Source: Brachionus rotundiformis
Lineage: Eukaryota > Rotifera > Eurotatoria > Ploima > Brachionidae
Length of the DNA: 64,000 nucleotides
NCBI GenBank assembly: GCA_016802295.1
Contig: JAESIW010000122.1
Coordinates: forward strand, 717,763-781,762
Direction: 5' to 3'
The number at the start of each line of letters is the position of its first letter. The stretch's first letter is position 1. Under the pieces are notes generated by a model, which searched no databases, was not told where the DNA came from, and saw only the letters and a program-made list of their open reading frames with translations. Position numbers and translations under genes: made by a program. Below are positions 45,536 through 56,272 of the stretch, one piece after another.

Positions 45536-46498
45536 TTATCTTAAGATTTATTTGAAAGTGTTCTCATAGAAACCCATTAAACTGTGAACGGGGCCTTATC
45601 AGAGAAATTTGAAGAAAAACGGAGGTTCTCTGTAAAAAGTCCTAAATGGGCTAATACTTTATAAATCAAAAAATATGTGCAGATCGCCATTTCTTAGCTA
45701 GAGGAACAGATTTCCCCAAGTTGCCTTGAAAAATCAGTAATGATAATGGATCAGAATGTTGGAGAATGCCTGAAATTTCCAATAATATTTGTAAAATAGC
45801 GCGAATCTTCAATCAAGAGTCAATTTCAAATGGCTTGGGTGAGACAGATGGCACAGTTGTAAGAGAAAGGAAAGCAAAATTTGCGCTCATGGACCGAATT
45901 GAATTGAATGGATAGGATGTGTGGACATCAAAGTTTTCAAAGCGAGTAGGAGTTAGAAGGATTATTAAAAATTGAATTTTTTTTTATTTTTAAAAATCCT
46001 GTAAAATTATCAAAATTTTCTCCTTTATTTTAAGTTTATTTTTAATAGATAAATCTTTAACAATCATTCGGTTTAAACGAATCTAGGGAGCTCTCCTAAA
46101 ATATATTTTTAATAAATAAATAAAATTAATATGGTATAATCAACTCATCGAAATAATTGAAATTGTTGAGTCAAAAAAAAATCTTATTTCATCACTATAT
46201 TTGCTAGTAGTAGCCATTAACAAAGAAACTAAATATCAGTCTTGATTTTGAAGCAAATCGTGAATTGGAGAAAAAAATAATCTTTTATATTATAATAATA
46301 ATTGTTATACATTTGCTTGCTTTAATTAAGATTCGATGAAAAACAGAAAATATACAAATCCAATCAAAATTTTAGATGCTTCTATTATCAATTGATCAAA
46401 ACCAATTAAACAGTTAATCGAAATTTTCTATTTATGTCCTCTTATAAAAAATTAAAATAGAATAATTGAAAATTTTATTTTACAAATTTTTTTTCAAG
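45536..46498. other. Intergenic with possible decayed element
   Basis: 45600-45960 is GC-richer than average and gives stop-interrupted plus-strand coding-like text (SNDNGSECWRMPEI). It may be remains of an integrase or other transposon. The remainder is AT-rich without features. Confidence 0.4.
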
Positions 46499-46732
46499 TT
46501 AATCTGATTTATTTTCATGCGATTCATTATTAGATGATGTTGCTTCGTCATGATTTTTTTTCGATTCAGACAACTCTTGCTTTGAAACCTTTGTGGCCAA
46601 TTTTTTGAGCTTGTTCTTTTTGGAAATCTTTTTCTCTTTTTTACTTCGTTCCATTTCAAAAATTTTATAAGCAATAAAGCCTATTATTGACAATGGTATC
46701 AAAACAACAACTAGAAAAACAACGCTTGCCAT
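46499..46732 (-). CDS. Small single-pass membrane protein, 77 aa
   Basis: ATG at 46732. An N-terminal hydrophobic helix (residues 4-23, VVFLVVVLIPLSIIGFIAYK) is followed by a strongly basic lysine-rich segment and an acidic/Asn-rich tail. This is the topology of a short tail-cytoplasmic membrane protein (type III). No family is recognised. The single-exon frame and biased composition support a gene. Confidence 0.5.
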   Translation of the reverse strand: MASVVFLVVVLIPLSIIGFIAYKIFEMERSKKEKKISKKNKLKKLATKVSKQELSESKKNHDEATSSNNESHENKSD

Positions 46733-48119
46733 TGTGGTTTGTGTGTGATGCCAATTTTTGCTTGTACTTATAAAATAAATTTCAAATTAAAAGACTTTAT
46801 AAGAGATCTAGCTTGGTGACGTTTAAGAAAATGTTAAGGTCGATTTTTTGTTACATAATAAAATTTGAATATTAGTTGAATATACGTCAACATGAAAAAA
46901 TAAATTTATCGCTTATCTAATTTATGATATTGAGATAAAGTTTGTTTTATTACAAGTCAAATTCATTCAAGTTTTTTTTTATTTTTTCAGATTAATGTCT
47001 TAAAATAATAGTTTTAATTTAAAAGCTTTAAAAATATAAAATTCAAAAAAAGTGTAATTTTATTAAGAGTGTATTTTTTGTTGCATTTTGCATAAATGAT
47101 AAAAAAGCTCGAGTTCAAAAGATAGCTAATTAAAAGATCATATTTGGCCTTAAAATAATACTTAAAAAATGTCTGCTATTTAAATTAAAGCGATTATAGA
47201 ATGGCAACAAAAGTGTTAATACAAAAATCATCCTGCTCTATGAATTAGAAATGTTCAATATATATAATCATCTCTAATTATAATTATCTAATCTAACAAT
47301 CTATTTGTATTTCTATCCAATCGATATAAAAATAAATCAAATAAAAAGTAGTGATTCGATTCCGACTTGATTAATTTAATGCTTACTATTTCTGAAAATA
47401 AATAAAGATCCAGATCTAAAAAATTATTTGCTTAATTAAAAAATCTGAGCAAAAAAATAGATAGTTTTAGATTTGTTTAGTATTATTGGATAAAAATGCA
47501 CCCGATATATCGATACCAAGGCTTAATTAATTTCAAGAAATTGTTTTTTTGACATTTAGACTGCCATAAACTAGTAAACAACTTGAAATGGTTTTGTGCT
47601 AAGCTAAATTCAACTGGAATAATGCTTATAAAGCTAAATTACCATACTTTTTAACTTCTAAATATTTATCTTATTTTTATAATCAATAGCAAGACCAACC
47701 GACCGCCGACTGGTCGATTTTCCACTATGAGCCCATAAGTATCTTGACTCGTGTTTATTTTTTTAATCTTTTTCTAATTAAATCGATATTATCGAACACT
47801 TCATACTTAAACTTAAACACTAACTTATCCTGTTGAGTGGACAATATAATTAAAAAATTTGATGAGCTCTATCGTCTGAATTCCTGATGGCGTCATGTTA
47901 ACTTTTGCCCATTTAAAGAAAGCAGCAAGTTTTTCTACTAAAAAAATAAAATAAAATTCTTTTCTTCTTGACCATGATGAGTTTATTTCAATTTTTTGCT
48001 TAAATAACTTTCAAGTGTCTTTGGAATTCAATTAATTGTAAATTAATTTTAATTTATTTCAAGAAGCTATAAAATAGTTTGAGACAGATAACAAAATTAC
48101 TACAGAGACACAAACTAAA
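46733..48119. other. Intergenic, upstream of BARX
   Basis: About 1.4 kb of AT-rich sequence. The GC-richer stretch at 47690-47730 could be a regulatory element of the homeobox gene. No coding segment is seen. Confidence 0.4.
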
Positions 48120-49116
48120 ATGTCGTTCAAAATAGACGATATTCTAAACTGCAAAAATTCAACTTCATCATCATCTTCATCATCAGCTTCGTCAGTTTCT
48201 TCGTGCTCACCAATAGGCACCGAGTTTTCCATTTTTCCCAAAAGGAGCTTTTTTCCAAATGCGTTCTATCAAGCGATGTATCCTCACTTCGAAATGTTCA
48301 AGCCAAATGTCTTTCCTCCGAATCAAGTACAGTCGAGCATTGAGGCTAGACCAGGTCCGAGGACCATCGAAAGTCCGAACGAACCTAGAAACGATGCCAA
48401 AGAGTCGAAAAACCTTGCCAAAGCTAGAAATAAGAAAAAGAAGGAAAAGAATGAGACAAAATGTGAAGCATGCTTGGGAAATTGTGCTGATATCACAACT
48501 TGTAAGCTTTGCTATTCCAATCCAATATTTGGTAATTATTTTCTTTTCTAAAGCAATTTCTTCCGTCCTTCCTGACAACCAAGCTCAATTGCCCATGTGT
48601 CTCCGAGGGTCGAGTGAAGACCAGCTTCATCTGGCCTCATTGTTCAACTCGTTGATGCATCACAAAAAATGTAGACGAACGCGAACCGTGTTCACAGACA
48701 TGCAGCTTATAGGACTTGAGAAAAGATTTGAAAATCAAAAGTATCTATCGACTCCTGACCGAATTCAGGTAGCCGAATCACTTGGTTTGTCGCAGTTACA
48801 AGTGAAAACATGGTATCAAAATAGGAGAATGAAATGGAAGAAGAAAGTGTTAAAAGAGGGTAGTAGAGAAGCGCCAACAAAGCCAAAAGGTCGACCGAAA
48901 AAAAATTCAATACCAAGCTTATCTGAAATCCTCGCAGCTGCTGAAGCGTCCGGACAAAATGTGTGTCAATCGAACTTGAGCGAGGAGTCTATAAACATCA
49001 ATGATTATTCAAGTGAATCTGAAATGGAAGAAGTCGACATTGAAGATAGCGACAGCAAATATCAAGAGAGTTATGAAGACCACAGCTTTAAGAGTAGTAT
49101 TATTTCAGATAATTGA
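48120..49116 (+). CDS. BARX: BARX-class homeobox transcription factor
   Basis: Two exons, 48120-48501 and 48554-49116, joined in phase 1 across a 52-nt intron, give 314 aa. The homeodomain (167-226) reads CRRTRTVFTDMQLIGLEKRF with RIQVAESLGLSQLQVKTWYQ and recognition helix QVKTWYQNRRMKWKKK. It is followed by the BARX-specific tail KGRPKKNSIPSL. The N-terminus starts MSFKIDDIL, like the BARX amino-terminal motif SFxIEEIL. BARX proteins regulate craniofacial, gut and neural tissue differentiation in other animals. The acidic C-terminus (EMEEVDIEDSDS) is lineage-specific. Two serine-rich stretches lie near residues 14-28. Confidence 0.95.
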
Positions 49117-51183
49117 TAAATGTGTATTTTTTTATTTAGTTAGAGTGTTTTAATTTTTATTTCATTTTTTTGAGTTTTAAATTACTTAAATAAAATTTGT
49201 AATTAACAGCCAAATAATTTGATTTTTTTAAATATTATTAATATTGATTGGATTAATATTTTTTGTTTCTATAAACCAATAAAATAAATGTTAAAACAAC
49301 TTATGAATAGATAAGAATCTATATTAAATGATTGGATGAATTCCATATATTTTGTAGATTAGTTTTATAATCGGAGACAAGATAATTGTCTAGTTAAAAG
49401 CCAACATTTATTATTTTTTAATGCGGTTTAGCTTACTCTCTTAAAACAAGTAATCTCTTAAAGTGATTGTTAATAATCAAGATTTAATCAAAAGCTAATA
49501 TATTCAACTAAAAAATTATTTTTTTAATAAATTTAAAAAAAATATTTCAATTGATTTTAATTTAAAGATTATCTTTTAATTTAAATTGGCCTGATTTTAA
49601 ATAATTAGTTATGAAAATTTCAAAATTTATTCTTTATTTTTTTATAATTGGAATCAATACAAATCAAATCCTTAATTTATTAAAATACTTTTTTTTTGAA
49701 TGAGTAAATAAAACTGAAAATTCATGTCCAAAATTACCATCGGCACATATATAAAATTTAATTGAAAAATATTTATAAAAAAATAAGCTTAAATATATGA
49801 ATTATGTTGTTATTAGAAATAACGTTTTCTTATCAGATTATTAACTTTGTTTTCTTTTAATTCTAATTAGTTTGTCTTAATTAGATATTTGGTCAAATTA
49901 TCAAGATTGAATATTCTAACAAATCTGCGATTATATTCATTTATTTTCCGAGCTGATCTTTCTAATATTTATTTAATAATTTGTATATTTATACAAATCT
50001 AAAAATGAATAAATTAAGACAAAATCAAATTTATTTATAAAATCTATATATTATCAAATAAAATAAAAATTCTAATTAAATGAAAGCTAGTCAATAAATT
50101 AATACCAAACTAACTGAAAAGGTCTGCAAAATTAATCATAGCCAAAATTATTTAACTTTGATTACTTAAGGATAACTTTTTGATTTCCAATGCTTCCAAT
50201 AGCAAGAAAAGCGCTTTGAATGCTTTACTTGGAGAAGAACAAGCAAGATTAAGACCAAATATTCGAACTTAGAAACATCAAAGAACTAAGTCTGGAAAGA
50301 AATAGTCATTTGTTCTGGAACTTAATTAATTTTAAGAAATCTTTTGATTATTTATACAGTAACCTTTATAGATTGTTTTTGACAAGAAATTCGAGTGAAG
50401 CAAAATCCTGGAATAATGGCAATCAAAAAGTGTATTCAGAAGTCAGAAAAACTATTCCTAATTATGATTGACTATGTCATAAAGAGATCTGCTTGTTTGA
50501 GCCTAAAACAGCGAAGATCAAGTTGGATACCTCGATCACGCTTGATGATATACAAATTGAAGTTTTAAAAAGCAAAAGGAGCCTTGTAAGACTTTGACTT
50601 GTATAGAGGTGAATCAACTTATAGAAAGAAATAAAATTTAAACAACTCTGTATTGAAATCATAATTGATTATATCTATCTTAGTTGTTGTTTTCTTCGTT
50701 TTGTAATTAAGAATGACCATAAATTCCATAAGGAACGAATAAAGAAAATAAAAGTTATACAAATCTTAAACGAATAGATTAAGACAGAATCAAATTTATT
50801 TATAAAAATTCTAATTAAATGAAAGATAGTCAATAAATTAATGCCAAACTTACTGATTTGGTTTGCAAAATTAATCATAACCTAGTGAATTTAACTTAAG
50901 GATAACTTTTTTATTTTCTCTAAAACTAGTTAATCCTATTTTTTAATTAGTAGGTTGCTATTCAAATTTTCTATAAAATATTCAATTCAATATCATAACA
51001 AAATAGAGTTATGTCTGATCAATTATATTCTGATTAATTTCAAGAGGCTTTTGAAATTTAAAAAGATTCATAGTCTTAAATAAAAGTTATTTTAATTTTC
51101 AAATTGAACATTTATTTGTAAATAAAAATTCAATTCTTATTATTTTTATTTTATTTATAAAAACAATATGAGCTTTAAAGTTC
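49117..51183. other. Intergenic between BARX and RPL15
   Basis: AT-rich. It contains a direct-repeat-flanked segment (49993-50911) with stop-interrupted, weakly coding-like text at 50190-50660. No intact gene is supported. Confidence 0.45.
49993..50911. repeat. Imperfect direct repeats flanking a 580-bp insert
   Basis: 49993-50181 and 50759-50911 share the same order of blocks (ACAAATCT, TTAAGACA, CAAATTTATTTATAAAA, TCTAATTAAATGAAAG, AAAATTAATCATA, CTTAAGGATAAC) with moderate divergence and indels. The DNA between them is GC-richer than the flanks. It could be a tandem duplication later split by an insertion, or degenerate long terminal repeats. The ends show no clean TG...CA. Confidence 0.6.
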
Positions 51184-52157
51184 TTATCGTTTTCTGTGCA
51201 ATTGCAACAATTGTCTTCGTTTCCAGTTGGCACGACGAGACGAACCAATTGTCTTACTGTATCCATGTCCTTTGCCAAATCCTCTCGAGCTCTTGCCAGC
51301 AGAAGTCAAGCCTCTCAATTCACGGTGTTTCATTACAGATTTGCATATCCAGTTAATGCTTGGATCGCGTCTGATGGTCTTGTGAGCCGGATCAGCAAGC
51401 ACAACTTCGAAGAATTTATAAGTTGAGTCTTGACCAACCCAGTAAGAGTTCAAAACTCTCAAGGCACCACATCTACGGCCTACTCTTTCTTCGGCAACAG
51501 ACTGCAATTTTCTGCTTGGTTTGATTTCGTTAATACCCTGGTTTTTGGGCTTTCCGTAAACAATTCCCTTCGAAAGTGGCCTCTTTCTGTTACCACGTCT
51601 GACACGGACACGATAAACAACAAAACCTAATAGAATTAAAAAATAAATTAATAAATATTTTTAAAAATTTTTGTCGGACATTATTGAATAGCATAAATAA
51701 ATGATATATGCTCTGTTTGAGCAATAGTGTCCCACTGATGGTCTAAGGCTATTGTTGAACACGTGTTCTAATTAAATCAAAATGCGTGCTTCAGTTAGCC
51801 TTGTCTAAGTTTATGGAATGTTTGGCAAAGTTTCATAGCATAAAACTCGGTATATTACTATTTTATGCAAGCGACATATACCATTTATAATCTAGGCATC
51901 ATTAATAAGGAGGCGGTCTCACAAATTACAAAATGACCGCACCTGAGTTTCTGAGCCGCTGATTAAAAACATGAACCAAATTTACCTTGTTTGGCTTTGT
52001 ATCCTAGACGTCTTGCCTTCTCTGGTCTAGTTGGTCTTGGGGCTCGATGAACAGCCGGAAGTTGACGCAATTGCCAAGTGCGCATACGTTGAATAAAACG
52101 CATTACGTCCGATTGTTTTTTTTTATGCAATTCTTGGATGTATTTGTAGGCACCCAT
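51184..52157 (-). CDS. RPL15: Ribosomal protein eL15
   Basis: Two exons, 52157-51986 (donor GTAAAT, phase 1) and 51626-51184, give 204 aa, the exact length of human RPL15. The start MGAYKYIQELHKKKQSDVMR is followed by HRAPRPTRPEKARRLGYKAK, LQSVAEERVGRRCGALRVLN, STYKFFEVVL and RGLTSAGKSSRGFGKGH. It is a component of the 60S subunit. Canonical AATAAA lies just 3' of the stop. The 359-nt intron is unusually GC-rich and structured, as in snoRNA host genes. Confidence 0.97.
51700..51960 (-). ncRNA. Structured intronic segment, snoRNA-like candidate
   Basis: Within the RPL15 intron several perfect stems are visible: GCGGTC/GACCGC (51913-51918 with 51935-51940), GGTATAT/ATATACC (51849-51855 with 51876-51882), GCATAAAA/TTTTATGC (51838-51845 with 51861-51868) and CAATAG/CTATTG (51722-51727 with 51749-51754). 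Two of them overlap, so they are mutually exclusive. Minus-strand ATGATG and CTGA (box C and box D-like) occur but too far apart for a standard box C/D RNA. The class remains unassigned. Confidence 0.3.
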
Positions 52158-52762
52158 GTCTGTACTCTATCCTCACACGAGCTTTTAAAAAATAAGAATA
52201 ATTATTATATTTAATCTATCGTTTTAAGGTTTTAAAGTTTTAATAAAAATTTTAAAAAATTTTCTATCTGTAAAGAGAAAAAATGCCACTCGGTCTCCAA
52301 ATTAAGTAGCTAAATTACTAGCCACTGCTCATTAAGTAAGAGACAAAAGCCGCCCTTTTTCCCTATCCATCGAATTTTAAACCATCCGCATATTTTCATT
52401 CTTCGAGGGCTAAGACTATAAAAAAGAGTGTTTAAAAATGAAATGTATACAATTAAAGATAATTTTTTAAAATTTTTCTAAAACTTTACAAACAACGACA
52501 ATAAACAAAAAACAAGCACAATTTAAAAAAAAATAAAAAAAAACACCCTTTTCTATTCAATAGCCTCTTAAAAACACTAAAGTCATCTCCCAGTATAAAA
52601 TTTATTCATTTTAAAAAAATAGACATGTTTATAAAGTTTTGTATAACTTTCAAAAATAAAGTTTTGCTTTGTCATTGAAAAATTTGTAAAAAAATTCTGA
52701 CCAAAGAAATTTAACTAACAATTTATAGCTTAGATACAGAAGAGTGTTTAGAGACAGAGAAA
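52158..52762. other. Intergenic between RPL15 and PPP4C
   Basis: RPL15 upstream sequence plus the PPP4C 3' flank. No gene is seen. Confidence 0.45.
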
Positions 52763-53686
52763 TTAGAGAAAATATTCAGCGATAGGTTTTTTGGCCGGTG
52801 CACCACGTTGATCTTGGGGAGCAGCGTCAAATATCGTAAAATCTCGATTTAAATTTTCATCAAGCTCAAGGATGGCGGCGACATTTCCGCATCGATAGCA
52901 GTAGTTTGGCGCCGACCAAACTGTCAGAACAGTCTCGTTAAAATGCCACTTGTAGCCTTCCATTACCAACTGATGTGCTCTACATATCAAATCTATGTCA
53001 TTGGTTTGATTGAATTGTGTCACCACATCGCTCCCAAACAGGTATCCAGCCCCGCGAGGGCTTACTCCCCAGCCGATTATTTCCTCCGGGTCCGACCAAA
53101 GAAGGTCGCACATTGGACCCTCGTGTGGGACCTCCTGTTTCCTATCGATTGTCCTAATCTGGTCCAGGGTCAAAATTGAAGGCGACAGCCCGCCGTGAAC
53201 ACAAAATATCTTGTCGTCAATTATTGCTGACAAGCTAATGTAGTCGAACACTTCTGTACAATATTGCCACACAGATATTGAACCATACTTTCTCAAGCAT
53301 TCATCATAGAATCCGTACACTTGAGTGATTTGACGCGATTCATGGTTGCCTCGGATCAATGTAATTCGGTCTGGATAGCGCACTTTGAGTGCTAGGAGTA
53401 GAAGAAATGTTTCCACACTGTAGAAACCACGATCGACAAAATCTCCTAAAAACAGATAGTTGGTCTCAGGCACATCGCCTCCCACCCTAAACAGCTCTTT
53501 TAAGTCGTAGAATTGGCCATGTATATCACCGCAAATGGTCACTGGTGAATCCACTTTTTGTACATTTGACTCCTCGGAAAGTATTTCTCTGGCTTTTGAG
53601 CACAAGGCTTTAACCTCGCTTTCTTTAATAATTTCACATTTTTTTAATTGTTCTATTTGGCGATCTAAATCACTTATATCACCCAT
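52763..53686 (-). CDS. PPP4C: Serine/threonine protein phosphatase 4 catalytic subunit
   Basis: Single-exon 307-aa PPP-family phosphatase, the same length as human PPP4C. It starts ISDLDRQIEQLKKCE, and the metal-binding motifs GDIHG (53-57), GDFVDRG (81-87) and GNHE (113-116) are intact, followed by SLSAIIDDKIFCVHGG. It ends in the carboxymethylated-type EYFL. PP4 acts in DNA repair, centrosome maturation and splicing control. Family-specific residues such as KYGSISVWQYCTEVFDY and DLLWSDPEEIIGWGVSPRGA separate it from PP2A and PP6. Lack of introns is unusual for the neighbourhood but the protein is intact. Confidence 0.97.
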   Translation of the reverse strand: MGDISDLDRQIEQLKKCEIIKESEVKALCSKAREILSEESNVQKVDSPVTICGDIHGQFYDLKELFRVGGDVPETNYLFLGDFVDRGFYSVETFLLLLALKVRYPDRITLIRGNHESRQITQVYGFYDECLRKYGSISVWQYCTEVFDYISLSAIIDDKIFCVHGGLSPSILTLDQIRTIDRKQEVPHEGPMCDLLWSDPEEIIGWGVSPRGAGYLFGSDVVTQFNQTNDIDLICRAHQLVMEGYKWHFNETVLTVWSAPNYCYRCGNVAAILELDENLNRDFTIFDAAPQDQRGAPAKKPIAEYFL

Positions 53687-54365
53687 TTATTAAATTGATC
53701 AATAATCTAAAACGATTAAATGCGATTTAAATTTTGGCAAAATATGCTTTCAGTAAGCGAAAAAATTTATGAATTTTTAATACATGAGCTTAGCAATACC
53801 TAAAAAATATATATACGAATGTAGAATTTTGTTCGCAAACCAAGTTGCATTCATTTTTTTTTCTTTTTAGTAGAGTTCAATGTCATCTTAAATTTATTTC
53901 AATTAGAAGCAAAAAAATCTAACAAAATTTCTATTTAGTATCTTGTTTAAATTGAAATTATAGTGTTGTTTTGTTAAGTTTTTTAAGATTGAATTTTATT
54001 TATTTTTTTCAACAAATAAGTTTTATCACCTAAAAAAATCTTGGTTAAAATTTTGGCTAATTCTTTTTGTTGTCATGATGAACAATAATAAATGTGTAAT
54101 AAAATAATTAAGAACTTATGAAAATTTTAATTCGTGATTTTTTGATTTTGTTTGAAGATCTACAGAAATCGTTCATTTCAAAAAAAAAAATTTTAAATTC
54201 TAACTGTAATGATTTACGATTTAAAATTATTAATAAATTAAATTCTTCTTAGAAAAAAAAATTGAAATAAAGCCTAATTAATATAGTTTTCTAACTTTTG
54301 ATAAGATAACATGAATTAAAATAAAATTTAAAGGCAAAATTTTTAGTTAAGAGATATAATTTAAA
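53687..54365. other. Intergenic, upstream of PPP4C
   Basis: Very AT-rich, with the PPP4C promoter presumably in the first few hundred bases and the promoter of the secreted cysteine-rich gene at the right end. No gene is supported. Confidence 0.45.
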
Positions 54366-54845
54366 ATGGTCAAAATTGTTCTCATTATTTCAAGCATAAT
54401 TTTTGGTAATATTGGCTCAAAAATCCTTACAAATATCTATTTTTAAATAAAATCAATAGCTTTTGGTTCTGGAGAATTGATAAAAGATCAAAAAGAACGA
54501 TGCCTTGATGACTGTGATTCGGCTTGTAGTAAAACTTCAGGTTTTGCGACTTGTAGTAATGCATGTATGAATTACTGTGAAAGAAGTTCATTCCAATTTT
54601 CGGAAGAAAATTTTAAATGCATGGTCTTATGTGACAATTTGAATTTGAATAGAAAAGTGTGCAATACTTTGTGCAAAAAACAAATTTTTTCTTATGACAA
54701 AAATAACAACTTGCCAAATATTTCCGTAGAAAATAAAGATTATGGCGAAGGGTGTAAAGGCAATGGAAAAGAAACTTGCTATAAACTTTGCAGATTAGAA
54801 CATGAAGCAAGTATTCAGACTTGCTTGGACATATGTTGTTATTAA
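54366..54845 (+). CDS. Secreted cysteine-rich protein, 141 aa
   Basis: Exon 1 54366-54405 (MVKIVLIISSIIF, phase 1) joins exon 2 54460-54845. The N-terminus is a clear signal peptide. The mature chain has 16 cysteines, mostly as CxxxC pairs (CLDDC, CSNAC, CMVLC, CNTLC, CYKLC, CLDICC), a spacing suggesting a disulfide-rich helical fold of repeated short units. No known family is recognised. It lies 55 bp from the convergent end of CATSPER3. Confidence 0.65.
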
Positions 54846-54900
54846 AATAATCAATTAATTAAGCAGTAAATTTGGATATCATATACGATTAAATTTTTAT

Positions 54901-56028
54901 TCAAATAAAATTTAATTTTTTTTTTTCTATTTCTTCTTTTAAACGTTCCTCTGTCAAAGCTGACAAACAGTGTGCCATTTCGACATGTAATTTTTTTAAA
55001 ATCACAAATTGTTCGTCCATCATCTTACAAGTTTTCAAAAAACTTTTTAGCCATGTCAGATTGGTACAGAGTCTTCGTGGCCAAATTAGATCATTAGAAT
55101 GTGACAAATTTTCATAGTAATTTTCAACCATTTGAATAAAGTTTTTACCAATAAACTGATTTTCAGTATTTTGCTCAAAATATTTTGATAGTTCATTTAC
55201 TTGTTTTTTCAAAATGTTTGCCTTTTTCTCACGAATAGAACGATCCTTTTCTTGCTCAATTTTACGCTGATGAACAACCTGGGCATCACTTATGTTCATA
55301 ATGATAAGACCAATAAATATGTTTGCGAATATAAAATTACCAATGAACACAAAAAATATGGTGAAAACTCTTGATCCGGTGAAATTGTCGATTTTTTTCT
55401 GAATCTCTGGCCATTCATCACCACATATGTAGCGAAACAAAGTCCACATTGAATTCCGCAAAGAGGACCATTCTTCTTGATCAAAAAGTGAATTGGCAAT
55501 AATTGAAAAAATAAACATTATTAACAAGGTGACAATTATAACATTTATTACTGAATTGGAGAGAGTTTTTATCAAAGCACTTAGAATCACTTGTAAGCCT
55601 TGGACAAAAGACACTGCTTTTAGAGTACGGAATGTTTTTAGCGATTTTACAGTCATGCTAATAGATGACGAGGCTGCTATTCCAATAAAATTTTGGCACA
55701 AAATCTCAAAATAAATAATCAATAATATAAACATATCGAACCAGTGCCAAGGATTTTTAAAATAAGATATTTTCATCACATAAAATTTTAGCAAAAATTC
55801 AATACTATAGATAACATTAAAAATATGATCTAATAATGAAAAAATAATCGGTTTTTCTTCAGCTGAATAAAGAGTTTCTAAACCCATACTAACCGAATTA
55901 ATAACTATAACAACCATTATAAATAGCCTAAAAGTATTACTATCTACTATTTTGCTTAAATTTTCTTTTATTTTCGCTGTTAAAGGACGGAAAACCATTT
56001 GATCATCTTTGGATGTATCTATTTTCAT
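54901..56028 (-). CDS. CATSPER3: Sperm cation channel CATSPER3-like
   Basis: Single-exon 375-aa six-transmembrane channel subunit. S1 is near 33-52, and S4 carries the periodic positive charges VKSLKTFRTLKAVSF (127-141). The pore loop WTLFRYICGDEWPEIQ (195-210) is followed by S6 with NFIFANIFIGLIIM (231-244). The long C-terminal coiled region (EQEKDRSIREKKANILKKQ) and MVENYYENLSHSND match CATSPER3 over CATSPER1, 2 and 4. CatSper channels carry flagellar calcium in sperm. The pore aspartate is kept. As a single-exon gene it may be retrocopy-derived yet intact. Confidence 0.88.
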   Translation of the reverse strand: MKIDTSKDDQMVFRPLTAKIKENLSKIVDSNTFRLFIMVVIVINSVSMGLETLYSAEEKPIIFSLLDHIFNVIYSIEFLLKFYVMKISYFKNPWHWFDMFILLIIYFEILCQNFIGIAASSSISMTVKSLKTFRTLKAVSFVQGLQVILSALIKTLSNSVINVIIVTLLIMFIFSIIANSLFDQEEWSSLRNSMWTLFRYICGDEWPEIQKKIDNFTGSRVFTIFFVFIGNFIFANIFIGLIIMNISDAQVVHQRKIEQEKDRSIREKKANILKKQVNELSKYFEQNTENQFIGKNFIQMVENYYENLSHSNDLIWPRRLCTNLTWLKSFLKTCKMMDEQFVILKKLHVEMAHCLSALTEERLKEEIEKKKLNFI

Positions 56029-56272
56029 TTCCTAATATACTTGATTTATTAATATTAAAAATATAAATTTAATGATGATTTAGAAAATAAAAATGTTTAA
56101 TTTAAACTTTTTTATTATTAAAACAAATAAAAATAATTTAATTAGTTTTTAAAAAATGAGCGCGTAAAAAAGACTAGCTAAAAATGACTAAACGCTTTAA
56201 ATGATTTAAAAATAAATTAGGCTCTCTTTAAACAATCAACAAATTAAAAGTATATAATAGTAGAATGATTGC
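56029..56272. other. Intergenic between CATSPER3 and PROP
   Basis: AT-rich spacer that must hold the CATSPER3 promoter and the PROP 3' end. Confidence 0.4.

Noticed and set aside
48207..48578. Antisense frame of 123 codons over BARX
   Set aside because: Shadow of the BARX coding exons on the other strand.
50477..50878. Short minus-strand frames within the direct-repeat region
   Set aside because: Low-complexity hydrophobic text without start context or splice partners.
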